A stretch of DNA of 64,000 nucleotides from Mugil cephalus (GCF_022458985.1 NC_061779.1:16289001-16353000), one strand, 5' to 3'; positions 13,986 through 25,673 are shown, numbered from the stretch's first letter. Notes: generated by a model from the letters alone, not told the origin. Numbers and translations are program-made.

Positions 13986-14450
13986 CTGCCAGTTCATTAG
14001 GTACACTAGTGAAAACAAATGCATTCTGATGTAATAGTCCTACGCTAAGTCTTGCGACTTTGTACCGACACATTTTTCTAATATTTTGACGGCATTATAG
14101 TCAGTGGGCTAAGCTACAGCAACAGAAACACTTGTGTTTAATTCAACGCACACAGTGCGGTGTTTCAAGGAGAATTTAGTGCATGAATGTTATTTATTGT
14201 GTGCATGACAGATGTAGGTTTATCCTGTTCCTCCTCTCCTCTGTTTTTTTTTTCTGTCTCTACCCGCCGTCCTCAAGCAGATGGTTCCCTCCATATGAGC
14301 TGGGTTCTGGTCAAAGTTTCTTCCTGTTTTTCTGCCTTTCCTCGCCACCATTGCCTTAGTGGTGGGCTCTGAAAAAACGCCTCGAGACAATTCATAAATA
14401 AAAGTGAATTGTTATATTAGAATCACTAGTGCACCTAATGAAATGGTTAG
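13986..14450. mobile_element. Small DNA transposon (MITE-like) with 23-bp terminal inverted repeats
   Basis: The ends 13989-14011 and 14424-14446 are inverted repeats with 21 of 23 positions identical; the shared core is TTCATTAGGT then CACTAGTG. This end sequence is familiar from repetitive elements of teleosts. The interior carries a second, unrelated repeat (14246-14412), so the element appears to have been used as an insertion target. No transposase frame is seen. Confidence 0.65.
14246..14412 (+). mobile_element. Nested interspersed repeat fragment
   Basis: The stretch resembles a common teleost interspersed repeat tail: a 'CCTCCATATGAG' block, 'GTTTCTTCCTG', a 'GCCTTAGTGG' block, then a run ending near AATAAAAGTGAATTG. 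It lies wholly inside the inverted-repeat element 13986-14450. Recognition is from memory of the repeat family, so the class is not assigned. Confidence 0.45.
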
Positions 14451-15524
14451 AGAGTGTATACTAGTGACACTTTTTTGCAGATTAGACCTACCTACGTTCA
14501 TCAAGGTTGTTGCCGAATGACAGCAGAGTTGTGTTGTGAATAATGTGTGAATAAAAGCAAAACAGTTCCAGGTGAAAGCACAGAATGTCACCCTACACCC
14601 TGGAAGAAAGGCTCGCCTCATCAATTATTTGAAGGCAGCGGGGAAAGCTTTGCTGCACTGCCCGGCCTCGTCATAACCAGGAAAAGGCTGATTGAATCAA
14701 AGATGCTGCAAGCCTCCATGATGCTCTGACGCGTTAGTTGCCCCGTGTGAGGCCTCGGCAGGGGGGGGGGGGGAGACGGAAAAACGTGCAAAAAAGGATG
14801 TGACATTACTGAACACGCTCCCCTCTCCGGGTGTAAAGGTGACACCGTACGCTAACGTTTAGCCGGAGAGCGGAGCGGAGCCGTCAGAGCAGCTCGGCTC
14901 TGCTCTACCAATGAAAAGGGAGGTGGGCACAGTTTAAATGGGTTTACCGACACCACGGTCCACATGATTATAATTACACCCTCACAACGGAGCGGAAGCC
15001 GGCGAGGTAGGCGCCCGCAGGTCCCCCCCTTTAAAAAAATTAAAAAAAAAACAAACAAAAAAAACGATAGTCGTGGATGGAGAATTGACGGTACCTGACC
15101 CGGTTACGGTTCCCGTGTCAAACACCGCCTGTCTCTCCTGACATGTCTGCACCGTTAAATAACCGGTGTCCGCGTCCGCACGGTGGTCGGTAGTTTCTAT
15201 GCATAAATGATAACGGCGAGCGCATATTAGCCCCGGTTATTATCACCGGTTATTCGGTGGGTGTTTCATAACGGTGCTCTGACACAGGCCCGACGTTACC
15301 GTTAACATGAATTTAACGGCCACAGCATGGAAACGCTGCACATACACATAACGGGAAAAAAAATAAAAATATTAGCGGCAACCTCCCTCTTTATAACCAG
15401 CCTCGACTATTTCACAGCATATAGCATGAAATAAAAGCGTTAACACACCGCCGGTATTATTATTATCATGATTATTATGATGCAGGATATTCTTAGGTTT
15501 AAAGCCATCCCGTTATGTACGTAC

Positions 15525-15700
15525 CACACGGAGCCGCTTCCGCCGCCGTCTTCCCCCGGTTTGACTGCGGAGTCAAATCAAAGCCTTTTTAGACTCTTTG
15601 ACTGAGAGACAGACAGGGAGACAGAGCAGAAACCCACCGCCACTACTAACATTTAGGTACAGTCAGAGGAGGCGGAGGGAGTGAAGGCAGAGAGGAAAGG
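15525..15700 (-). promoter_or_regulatory. slc25a22: slc25a22 promoter and first noncoding exon
   Basis: A CpG-rich stretch (about 14850-15600) ends at a noncoding exon with a good donor at 15525/15524 (minus). No TATA box is clear. The start site is probably between 15560 and 15660. The pidd1 poly(A) signal is only about 130-230 bp upstream, so the two same-strand genes are packed almost end to end. Confidence 0.5.
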
Positions 15701-15787
15701 AGGGAGTAGGATGAAAAAAATAAAAAAAAACAGAAAGTGCCTTTAAAGGGGTCCTCTAGTGGCAATGTAGTAGAAATACAGACACAT

Positions 15788-15793
15788 TTTATT
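15788..15793 (-). terminator. Candidate poly(A) signal of pidd1
   Basis: The plus strand reads TTTATT, a minus-strand AATAAA about 1.35 kb after the pidd1 stop. It is the last such signal before the slc25a22 promoter. Confidence 0.5.
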
Positions 15794-16442
15794 TTTTACG
15801 TGCAGCATAGGTGTTGAGTTGAGGGGGTGGGGGATGGGATGGCTCCTCAACGAACTGACCTTGAAAAATAAAATAGAAAAATATATAGAGTTGAAGTCAG
15901 AGGTGGTTCAGGGGGAAACATGCAGCAGCATGTTTCTGCAACATCCATCTATAGTTGCCATCAACACAAAACTCCCAGCAGACAACACTGCATTTACACC
16001 ACAAGTTTAATCACATTAAAATAGTGGCGATTCATAAAAAGTACAAAAATGTAAAATCCTGGTACGTTAGTGAGATTGTGCAGCTGCTGAACAAAGGCAC
16101 TCAGGAGGAGGGAAGAAGTGTCATCAGCTGTGGAAAGAGATATGGTCCCACACCTTTGTGTTTTTTTTTTTTTTTTGCTCTGTCCGAACAAATACCAGCA
16201 CAATCGATGGAAGCTCCTTACTGCCAGAAAATTAAAATAAATAAATAAATAAATACAACCAAAGTAAGAGATGAAAAAGATGGATTAATGACATACTAAT
16301 ACAAAGTAAACAAAAAAAAAAGCATGATATGAGTCAATCAGTATTGGCAGTTTTTGAAACACGGAGGAAATGATGATGTACTAAAGGAGAAATAACACAA
16401 ATGTATGAGAGAAAGTCAAACACATGACTTTGTTGTTAGAGA

Positions 16443-16756
16443 TCCAGCGTGTATAGGATTTAAAGGGGTTTTACTAGCAGAAGTGTAATATTCATAATTA
16501 TTTGGTCATTAATCTATAAATCACTTAATAATAGGAAATGTTAGAATGAACCTTTTATATTTGCAGGGGGAGCGTTGCCATGTTGCACTGCTTTGTTTCT
16601 ATAGTAACGCAGAACAGACAGAGAGTACACACCAGCTCTAGATGGGGCCTTTTGCATATTTAGCAGCATCATAGGATCTCATGGTTGGAAGGGGGAGGGA
16701 GGTGGTTTCAGTCAGGTGCTACATCATGGCTAGATTCCACTAAATCCTACACACTT
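16443..16756. mobile_element. MITE-like element in the pidd1 3' UTR
   Basis: The ends are inverted copies of a GTGTGTAGGATTTA-type sequence: 'CCAGCGTGTATAGGATTTA' on the left and 'TAAATCCTACACACT' on the right. The interior keeps the 'GCCATGTTGC', 'GGAAGGGGGAGGGAGGTGG' and 'TAGATTCCACTAAATCC' blocks of a repeat that is abundant in spiny-rayed fishes. It is about 314 bp and would be transcribed as part of the pidd1 mRNA tail. Confidence 0.65.
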
Positions 16757-17138
16757 TTAAACGTGAGACAATGACTCCAGTTATTACATACCTTTGCATC
16801 GATTACTATTCAACTACTACTAGTACATGCTTTTCTCTTCTTGGCACAAATGGGCTCCCATAGGTTTGCTTTGCATACTGGGACAGAGAATTAAAAGTGG
16901 CAGGAGCCCAAACCACAGGCACCACCATGCAGTCCATCCATTTGCCTGCTCCTTTGTAGTTCTTGTGAAAGGTGCCACCAGCTGCTATCATGGCTGTGAC
17001 AAAGACAGACTTTTTTTTTTTTTTTTTTGCACCGGGACAGTTGTTTAGACAGCAGGATGAGATGACGACGGGGGGTCCACTGTAAACACACAGGTTACTC
17101 AAGTGTAAGTCAGCCATCTGCACCCAGTGTGGGCTCAT

Positions 17139-20100
17139 CTATTGCTGTATTTCACCGAGGGAGGAGCTCTCTGCCTCCAGCCCTACTCTCCTCAGTGACT
17201 CTGAGTACTTTCTCCTTCCTATATTGACAATGTCCTCGATCTCATCGGCCAGGTCTTTCCTGCCGCTCTCGGTCATCGCAGCCACCAGCCTCGACACGGC
17301 CCCGAGTCCTTCGTTCCTCTGTCCCCGGGCCCACAGAAACAACATGTCCATCACTAAGGCACCCAGGTTGTCCCTTGCAAGAAGAACAGAACATGCAGAT
17401 GTAAATATATAGTTCATTTAAGATTTCAGCACATTATTACAAGATTTTTTACTCCCAGGAGCTGTGCTTATGGGAATATCTTTTTATGTGCAGCTCTCTT
17501 AGTATCATACAGAGATACTGACATGTTATGAATACTACAACATTTATACACAACCTGTCCCAAAGACAGACTGTATATAAGTCATTTTCCAAATGTTGGT
17601 CAAATGAAATACAAATGTATTTCTGCATCAAAATCTTCCCAAGATCACCACAACGTGTTTATCTGGGGTTTTACATAATGCATTCTTCCTCCACCTCCAG
17701 GATGCGTCAGGACCGGCTTTCTCTGTTCGATGAAAAGGGGGAGGGCTAGATGAGCATCATTCTGTGTGTAATCTCCTGCAGTGTCCCAGATGGCCTAGTG
17801 ATGGCTGACATTGCAGATTAAAACAATCAAAATTCTCCACAGCTTCTCTCCAGTTACATGCCATCCCACTATATCTTGTTCCCGCAGAGGCTTCGGCTGT
17901 GCTGCACCGCGTGTGCACAAGCTGGTTACACAATTCACTCATGCACAGATCATTTAACATGAAATGTATTTTTTTTATCTAAATCTCTATTGCAACTGGG
18001 AATATTAGTTGAGATAAATCTGGATTGATAAAGAATCAGGTTGAGATGATGCTGTTCGTCTTAGACATGCACCTCACCTCACCCCACCTCCATAGCAAAC
18101 AACACTCCCCAAAAGCTGCAGCCAACGCCAACATGAAAAACAGCCCAAGATGATGAACCGGCCCCAAACTGCCCAGAGATCCCAAACTGATCGAGTATCT
18201 GCACTTTGCTAGTGGGAATAATGACGTCCACTGCAAACATCCTGGTGTTTGACCCCACAGGACACCTTCAGAAACCCTTGACCCTTCCCAAACGAGTCAC
18301 AACTGTTTAGTAAACCACCTATTAGGAAGGAGATTTTAACGCTGTGGCTAACGGGTTATCAAATAACCTCACTCTGACTTGCAAGTGTACTTTTCAGAGA
18401 CCCTTGTTTATTGTTCAAGCACCAATTTTCTTTTCATTTCTCATCAAGATCTTAAAGATTATGAAAGAAAACTGATGTCTCAGATTAAATGAAAACTATT
18501 TTATGTGGTTAAGTGGTCTTCACCACAATATAAATGCACCACTACACTGAATTTAGAAAATATCACAGCCAATCGTAGCAAGAAAACATGACATGCTGTC
18601 AACACAAGGAAACTGAAGCAGCTACACGCAAGTTATTTCCTGTCAAAATTTACTGAAAATGAAAAAAGGGCTTTTTCTCTCACATAATTTTCTTTGAACG
18701 AGATTTTTAATTCCCACCTGTGCTTGTACTGGATGCGGTCGAGCTCTTGGTAGCTCAGGCCCAGATTGATGCCAATAACACGCCAGTCGTGTCCTATCTG
18801 AAGAGAGATGGACAGCAGGTTGGCTTCGGTCAAGTAGCCACTCTCAGGGTCACCCAGGTTCAGAGGAGGGTACTGGGTGTCCTCCATGATGAAACTGTTC
18901 TCTGAGTTCAGAGCCTAAAACAAAGATATGTGACATTACTTCTAGGCAGCAACATACAAGGATTAGGGAAAACAGGGTTGACAGAAGTAGTTTGAACTGT
19001 AAGTCAAATCTAGAAACAAAATCAAGGAACTTAAATACAATAGCACCAAATATTTTAAGATAAAATGCACTGATGTCAATTTATTTACTATCCATAAGAT
19101 CAGATTTTACTTCACTACTTTCACTTCAACTGACAGGAAGTCTTAGTGGCAAAGTCGCAAGCCACTGGCTGTCGAGTCCTTTCCTCTTTCTGGCGACTTC
19201 CTCCGGCAAACTGCTGGGAATCTCTCCTCTATAAAAAGACACCTGTAACGGAGACACGAAGCACATGTTCAGTACGGCGTCACAAAAATCCTTGCAGCTT
19301 GATTCACGGGACACAATAAAAGCATAACATCTGCATCCCATGACGGCCACTGAGCTCTGCAGCTAAGCTAATGTAATGTCACGGTTTGCGGCTCGCTTCC
19401 AGTAAGTGCATGCGTCAGACCGTAATCATCTTTCCACCCATATTCCACGGGGCCTGGAGTACCCTTAAGGACGGCTTGATATTGATGTTCGAACAATGAG
19501 TCTCTGAAAAACAGGCTATTTTGTTCTTTAGAAGAATTATTCTTTGATGACAAAGAATCAGCCTGAGGTTCACAGCTTATTAACAAGAAGAGCAGAATGA
19601 TGTTTCTCTATAATGTTTCTCCACAGCGAAACCAGAACAAACCTCGATAGCTATCCTCCATTTAGATATTCTAACAGGGGTGAGGTGTGACGTGCACACG
19701 AATTGAGACGGGGTAATTCATTACCTAACTCATTTAGATGAGCTGACAGGATATTTCCAGATTTCTGGGCGAGTTAATACAGGGTTTGCATGAGGCCAGG
19801 ATAGAGTGTCACTGACTCACGACACCTTTCCTCTAGATACTGCACCTCCTTCGATTATTGCAACAGACTTTCACCAGAGAGGATAAAATAGCTGCGAGAG
19901 GCCAACGCTTAATATTTACGACAGAGCATATAATCACATTGCGGTGAACTGTTGAAGGTAGCGTGGGGTGGTATCACATCATTTTAAGAGATTTTTCCTC
20001 TCTATTCTAAACTGCCTGATTCAAATGTGGCTTTATAGACCTAATACAGTGGCTGCTTTGCAGTGTAGGTGTCTTTCGGTGGTACATGGCTTCCTTTCCT

Positions 20101-23100
20101 GAAACCAGCATAATCAGAGAAGGAGTAGGTGCCTGGAGAAGCCCAAGAGTCACCCGTCTTTTTGCTACAGAAGTTCACCATGTGTCTGTTTGCCCTTTTA
20201 TGTAATTTGTTGAAATAAACCATTTAAGACCAAGGAGCTTCAAGTTCCTTTGTCTTCACATCTCTGCTGATCTCACACATTTCCAACCATGTGAGCAAAC
20301 AGAACACACCACAGACAACAGACACTCTACTTCCTTAGGAAGCTAAGAGAGATAACTAACAGCTCCTACCCTCAAGCTGCCAAACCCTCCTTCACAGACT
20401 GCTGCGCAGTAACCTCTATATTTACACCCCAGTCCACTTACACTCAATAGACAGATATGCACGGACCTAGATGCCATTTGCATGATTGTTTAATTCTTTA
20501 CTGTTTTAAATGCTGCTTTTTTTCCCCTCATCGTATCAATTACATTCATTTCTGTGCCACTGTGTGCTTTTATTGTATATATGGCATTTTATTGTGTATA
20601 GTTGCCATAGTTTCCATACAGTTCTATATCTTTATTGGTCCTGAGCCAAAGAGCTGCCAAACTGTATTTCGTTGTTGTTCACCAGACAATGACAATAAAA
20701 ACGTCTTCTTATTTTGTAATTCTGATGTTTACTCTCCCTTTATGCTGCAGCTCTCGATCCAGGTCACAACAGCGTTACCTCTCTTCTGCAGAGAGATACA
20801 GTTAGGTGGAAAGTTTGGTTTCTTTGGAGTGCGGTTGGATGAAGTACTCATCCATAGTGCACAAAGATGGCGTTCTGCACGCCTCCAGAATCAAAGAGGA
20901 GTACTGGCACATGCACCAAGCAATAACCAGAGCTTAGACGGAAAAACGTATCGAGCTATCTAAATCAAGCATCTAAAAGAAATCAATACCAGTTTAAGTG
21001 CATGCTGTTATTTAGAAAATTATCACCTGATCTATGATCTCGTCAAACTCATCAGACTCCACTGACAGGACCAAGGAGTCGTTGGTTTGTATCAACTGAC
21101 TTTACAGAAACCAAACTTTCCCTTTAAGGCCACGTAGTTGTCTCCACAACATTTAATAAAGAAAATGTTGAAAAGCTCGAAATTAATGCTCGAGCGCTTC
21201 ATTCCCTGTGTAAAGGTATATACATTGAGAGGTACCGGATGACGCTTTGTCGTGTTTTGAGTCGCTTGGGGACTGTACTTTGTGGTTGTGATGTTAAGTT
21301 TAAGGGTGTGTCCATGAAAATATCAGACATCAGAAGCATTTCTAAAGTCGTGGTCACGCTGCGTATAATGTGCTGCATCATACTGTGCGTATGTTGTTTT
21401 AAAGATGCAGTATAAGTTGGGTCACGTGGTTCTGAATCATGCCTGCATGTACGAAGAGAACATTTAGCTCAGCACATTAGCATGTTCTCGGCTGTTGAAT
21501 GTTTTTGTCTTACCTGTCCCCTCACTGGTCCCTTCTGACCCTGGGCTGGACAGATATATACTTCCTTTAGATTCTTTAGGCTGGAGTAAAACACAAAGCA
21601 CAGTCGTCCCCCCTCACAGTCTGGTCTGTCTGGAGAAAACAGGATAATATTAGCTCGGGCTGTGTAACTTAATAGCTGTGACGGGGCGGTTGTTACACAA
21701 CGGCACATCATAAGACCTCGGCAGAAAGTGGATGATGTGAGTAAAATTGTTTGATTAAGATACAGTCTTGAGGAGGACTTCAGACCTGTGCTGATATCTA
21801 AGCCCCTCTCAAAGCCAGCGAAGAACTGCTCTCCTTCAAGCAGGTCGCACAGGTCCGAAGGCTGAGGTCCATCGTATTGCTCTGCCAGAGACTGCACTCT
21901 GTCGTCTACCTGCGCAGGAACCATCGCAATCGCTGTTTTAGCATCAGTGATTTACATTTACACAGGCATTCACATGACTAACAAATCAGGTCAGTCAAAC
22001 AGCACTGAGCCCAAGATACCACAGGCAGAGGCTGATAAAACAAGGCTGAGATTGACGACGTAAAATGCTCTAGTAAACTCCACAGAACAGAGCTTTATTA
22101 CAAACCCTGTTCGAGGGTAAGCACTGCAGCAGAACTTGTGAAGGATCCGTCTTCCGCTGCAGGACGAGGAACTGGACTTTGAACTGTTTTAGCCTCTGAT
22201 AGACCTTCCTGGCCACTCCGCTGACGCAGCGCTGCGTGGTGTACCACAGCCAGTACCTGTGATGGGGCAGACATTGTGAAAATATAAAACACTGTAGTGT
22301 CGAATATCAAGCTTAAATTGTGAGAATATGCTACCAAAACTTACCAGGAGAAATGCGTAATGTAGAAAATGGCATACAAATGAGTAACATAGAGAGACAC
22401 TTGTGTTGTGATGTCGGTCCAGGTTTGGGCGGTGGGGTCTCCATGGAGAAGATGCAAGCAGGACATGTCAACGGTGTGGCCTGCAGAAGCACCGGGCTAC
22501 TATGTTAATACAGGCTCATATATTATTATTGTTATTATTACACGTGTGTGAAAATCTATAAAATGCTATATTAACAGATGAACCTGTGATTCCAGATGGC
22601 AGAGGGATCTGGACTTTGACTGGCTGCAGGAAATGCATGCTGGGAGTCTGGGAGAGACAAACGAGGGGGCTGACACTGGCCTGAGGATCACCACACAGGA
22701 CCTGCACCTCTGACAGAGACACCTTCAAAACCTATAGACAGAGAGACACATTGAAGTCTGGCAGACTCTCTTGTGACGCTGTTCTTACATATCAAACCAC
22801 CTGTTGACTGATTTTACCTGCAGGGTTATGGTGCGAGTCTGCACTGTGGAGTCTGGAGGGAAGGTGAGCTTGATTCCAGGATCAGAGCTGGAGACCAGCA
22901 TAGCTCCAGCTGGTGTAACGGAGCAACTGTCTTTCACGGGACGGGACACTGCCATAAACCAGGAAAAGTGTCTCACTGAGCAGCACGCCAGCTACAGGTA
23001 CAACAAGAAGTCATTTTTTTTTTTTTTTTTTTACCGCACACACACAATGATAGCTGTCGTGATGTCTTTAGTTTGGGTTTTTACCCTGGCTGGGCGTCCT

Positions 23101-25573
23101 CCAGGGTGACTGCTATGGCTCTTGCTTCCTCTCTTCAGAATAGTGGGCAGAGTGCTCCATGCCTGTCCGTCAAACCTCCGCACCACCACCTCTCTTCTTT
23201 TCGTCCGGTGATATGGCACACACACCTCCACGGGCTGCGAGCATTTCACAGTTGAAGTACATTTACCTCAAGCAAGCGCAAGAAAGAACAATCTCAGTAG
23301 ATACAACAAATACCATAAAAATGTGAAAACAAAAAAACATTCAATTAAAAAAATACAGTGTAAAAGTCTAAATTGCAGATACTCTGACTTGAAATTATAT
23401 TCTTTGCAGAGTGCAACTTGTTAGATCCTCACTTCGTGCTTAATTCACTCTTCTCTAAATCAACACATCTTCAATTTGCAGTCTTTCTTCTTTGCAGACC
23501 CTGATATCGTCACTATAATATCATAGGGGATGTTTCCTGCTATTTCTGAGCTACTGACAACGTTATATTACTACTGAACATGACAAGTAAACTGAGATGG
23601 AGTTTCCTCACTACTGATAAACAGGCTTTCAGCAAACAGCTTATACCTTTAGAAACGTCACCCCGTGAGGACGAAGTTCAAGCGGACGACTCAGCAGGAT
23701 GTCATGCTCCTCCAGCCACACCAGTTTTCTTTCTGGCCTTTTCTCAGCCCACTGCAGTCTTGTGGTTGTCACCAGGCACCTCGGGGGGAACACCAGCTCG
23801 GCCCCCCCTGGGAGAAACACATGACACCCAGCAGACGAAACACAGAAACTGAGGAGCAAAAGGCATGAGACAACTTTAATATAATATATAATCATATGAT
23901 AATAATAGTAATATAATTAGAAACACTTTAGCTGACAATACCATTTCGAGTATTGACGACATCTGCTATTACCTGGTCTGAGAGTGATACCGTACCTGTG
24001 CTGATTAAATCCAAGATGCAACTCGGGAATCTTTGTGTCTGCTTTGTCTGGTAAAAAAAAAAAATAAAAAAATAATAATAAGATGTAACAGAGACAATAT
24101 TCTCACAGGAAATGTAAAAATAATGTCTCACCTGGTGTAGGAGGGAGGGGTGGAGGCGTTGGGGGTCGTCCCAAGGGATTGTCACAGACATTTATTTGAA
24201 GCTGAGGCAGTTTGTTCAGACAATGCGGGATCAGGCGGAGGTCATTGCTGCAGACGACAAGCTCCCTGAGCGAAAGGAGAGATCCTGAGCAACAAAGGAG
24301 ACAAGAGTTACGCTACTTTTTTTAAATTGCTGCACTCATTCTAATTTATTCTCCGGACGGTCTTTCGCCGACACACCCACTCACTCTTAGACCCTTACCC
24401 ATGCTGTCCGGTAGCTGCTTCAGCTTGTTGTGCGACAATTCAAGCCTGACAAGCTCCTCCAGAGAACCGATTTCATCAGGTAGTTGCCAGAGAAGGTTGT
24501 GCGACACGTCCAGCGTCTGTAGCGCCTTCAGTCGACCCAGACTCGAGGGTAGACTCTCCAGCTTGTTCCCCAGGAGGGAGAGGTAGGTGAGGGAGCACAG
24601 CTTGTCGATGTCGGGAGGCAAATCAGAGAGGAGGTTGTGGCAGAGGAGTAGAGAGGACAGCGTAGGCAGGGTGAGCAGGCAGGACGGCAAACGGGGGAGC
24701 TGGTTGAAGGAGAGATCTAGATGCACCAGGTGAGTTAGGAGGGACACGGATGTGGGTAAAGTGGTGAGGAGGCCAGGCAGAGGGTCGCCTCGTGAGTTGT
24801 AAAAACAGTGCCCTTTTAATTAGAAAGAAATTAGTAGAGAGGGACAGAGAATGACACACAGATTATTAACAAAGTATTCATGTTATAAACTCTTATAAAA
24901 AATGTAATAGTTTTACAGAGGCTTAAAAAAATACGAGTAAACGTTGCTACCAGATAAAAATAAAGAGGAAAGTACCCCGGATAGCCAGTGAGCGCAGCTG
25001 TGTCAGATTGTGTAGGACGTCCAGAGCACCGTCCAGCCCCGGTTTGTCCTCAGAGCCCAGCCTCAGGTACTTGAGGCCCCTCAGCAGCTCTGGGACAGAC
25101 CCCCACAGCAACGGCAAAGCGGCTGCTCCTCCCTGGTACACATCCAGGGTCAGCCTTGTATCAGCCAACACAGCGGAGAGCTCCACAGAAGGAGGCAACG
25201 GTGGACTCAAAGACAACGCAGCGAAGGAGGAAGAGGAGGAGGTTGAAGAAAAGGAGCACGTGGAGAGCGAGAGGCTTGACATGGAGGGATCAGGGCTGTC
25301 TATCGTCGGGCTGGAGGGAGACACAGATGGAGGGTCCCCGTCTGCTTGGCCTTCAGACATCACACCACTCGATACCGTCGGTCCGGTCTCCCTCTCTGAT
25401 TTCCCCTCATCTCTGTTCACATGAACTTCCCAGAGCTTACGAGCCAAAACAGCTGTAGAGATGCCTGGACCTCCACCTTTGGATGTTGCCCTCGATGGGT
25501 TACATTCAACCTTCACCTCGTCCACACCCTCCTCTTCCTCAGGGGCTGCTTCTTCTCCTCTGCTTCTCTCCAT
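17139..25573 (-). CDS. pidd1: p53-induced death domain protein 1 (PIDD1), complete CDS in 15 exons
   Basis: Coding exons (minus): 25573-24976, 24788-24399, 24284-24132, 24047-23973, 23807-23647, 23234-23085, 22991-22818, 22731-22584, 22480-22345, 22256-22106, 21909-21786, 21629-21514, 19242-19135, 18914-18718, 17373-17139. They total 2916 nt, 971 residues (human about 910). Order: Ser/Glu-rich N terminus (1-135), about seven leucine-rich repeats (about 200-385), two ZU5 domains, a UPA-like region, then a death domain (about 845-935). Both self-cleavage sites of the family are intact, HFS-WF (517-520) and HFS-WY (659-663). The protein scaffolds RAIDD and caspase-2 after p53 activation or centrosome amplification, and in DNA damage signals to NF-kB. 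The ATG at 25573 is the first in-frame ATG. The N terminus runs about 100 residues longer than human before the first shared block (RLTLDVY). Introns over 300 bp hold no other gene; 19243-21513 contains a LINE tail. Confidence 0.95.
17374..18717 (-). other. pidd1 last intron
   Basis: An AT-rich intron splits the death domain at the Arg codon after YKH. Nothing coding, repetitive or structured was recognised in it. Confidence 0.6.
20290..20705 (+). mobile_element. 5'-truncated LINE 3' end, antisense in a pidd1 intron
   Basis: The fragment starts in a block ('CTCTACTTCCTTAGGAAGCT') that resembles the end of a non-LTR reverse transcriptase frame. It continues through 'CAGACTGCTGCGCAGTAACC' and ends in 'TTTCGTTGTTGTTCACC' plus 'CAATGACAATAAAAA', the usual tail of L2/Rex-type elements. 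The frame is broken and only the last 400 bp remain. Confidence 0.55.
20808..21121. repeat. 16-bp perfect inverted repeat bracketing about 280 bp
   Basis: GGAAAGTTTGGTTTCT at 20808-20823 is exactly inverted at 21106-21121. The bracketed piece has no gene. It may be a fold-back transposon remnant in pidd1 intron 12. Confidence 0.6.
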
Positions 25574-25652
25574 TGAGGACACACTTTGTTACACCAGTCT
25601 GCTAACTAGCAGGCCTGTACGAGCCCAGACGTAATGTCTGGAGAGTTACTCG

Positions 25653-25672
25653 TGACATGTTTAGACACGTCC
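25653..25672 (-). promoter_or_regulatory. pidd1: p53 response element-like sequence upstream of pidd1
   Basis: Two adjacent decamers with no spacer, each 9 of 10 to the RRRCWWGYYY consensus. On the minus strand they read GGACGTGTCT and AAACATGTCA, about 80-100 nt before the start codon. PIDD1 is a known p53 target in mammals, so the placement is apt. No binding data are available here. Confidence 0.45.
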
Positions 25673-25673
25673 A

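Larger units (their letters stand above)
9061..15650 (-). other. slc25a22: slc25a22 5' UTR exons and first intron
   Basis: The start-codon exon has an acceptor (pyrimidine-rich tract, then CAG) at 9253-9251, so 9250-9061 is 5' UTR. A GC-rich noncoding first exon ends at 15525 with a donor GTACGT. The 6.3 kb intron between them holds two DNA-transposon remnants (12781-13322 and 13986-14450), a poly(G) tract near 14761-14773 and no coding exon I can support. Extra alternative 5' exons are possible but not shown by the sequence. Confidence 0.6.
15770..17138 (-). other. pidd1: pidd1 3' UTR
   Basis: The stretch follows the pidd1 stop codon on the minus strand and contains no exon. A canonical AATAAA lies at 15793-15788 (minus). 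It includes a nearly complete small DNA element (16443-16756), several poly(A)/poly(T) tracts and a short AAAT repeat at 16230-16256. Confidence 0.6.

Noticed and set aside
20457-20963. 168-residue open frame on the plus strand in a pidd1 intron
   Set aside because: Its first half is the noncoding tail of a LINE, ending in its AATAAA; the rest has no recognisable protein character.
25008-25424. 138-residue plus-strand frame opposite pidd1 exon 1
   Set aside because: It is the antisense shadow of the Ser/Glu-rich pidd1 exon.
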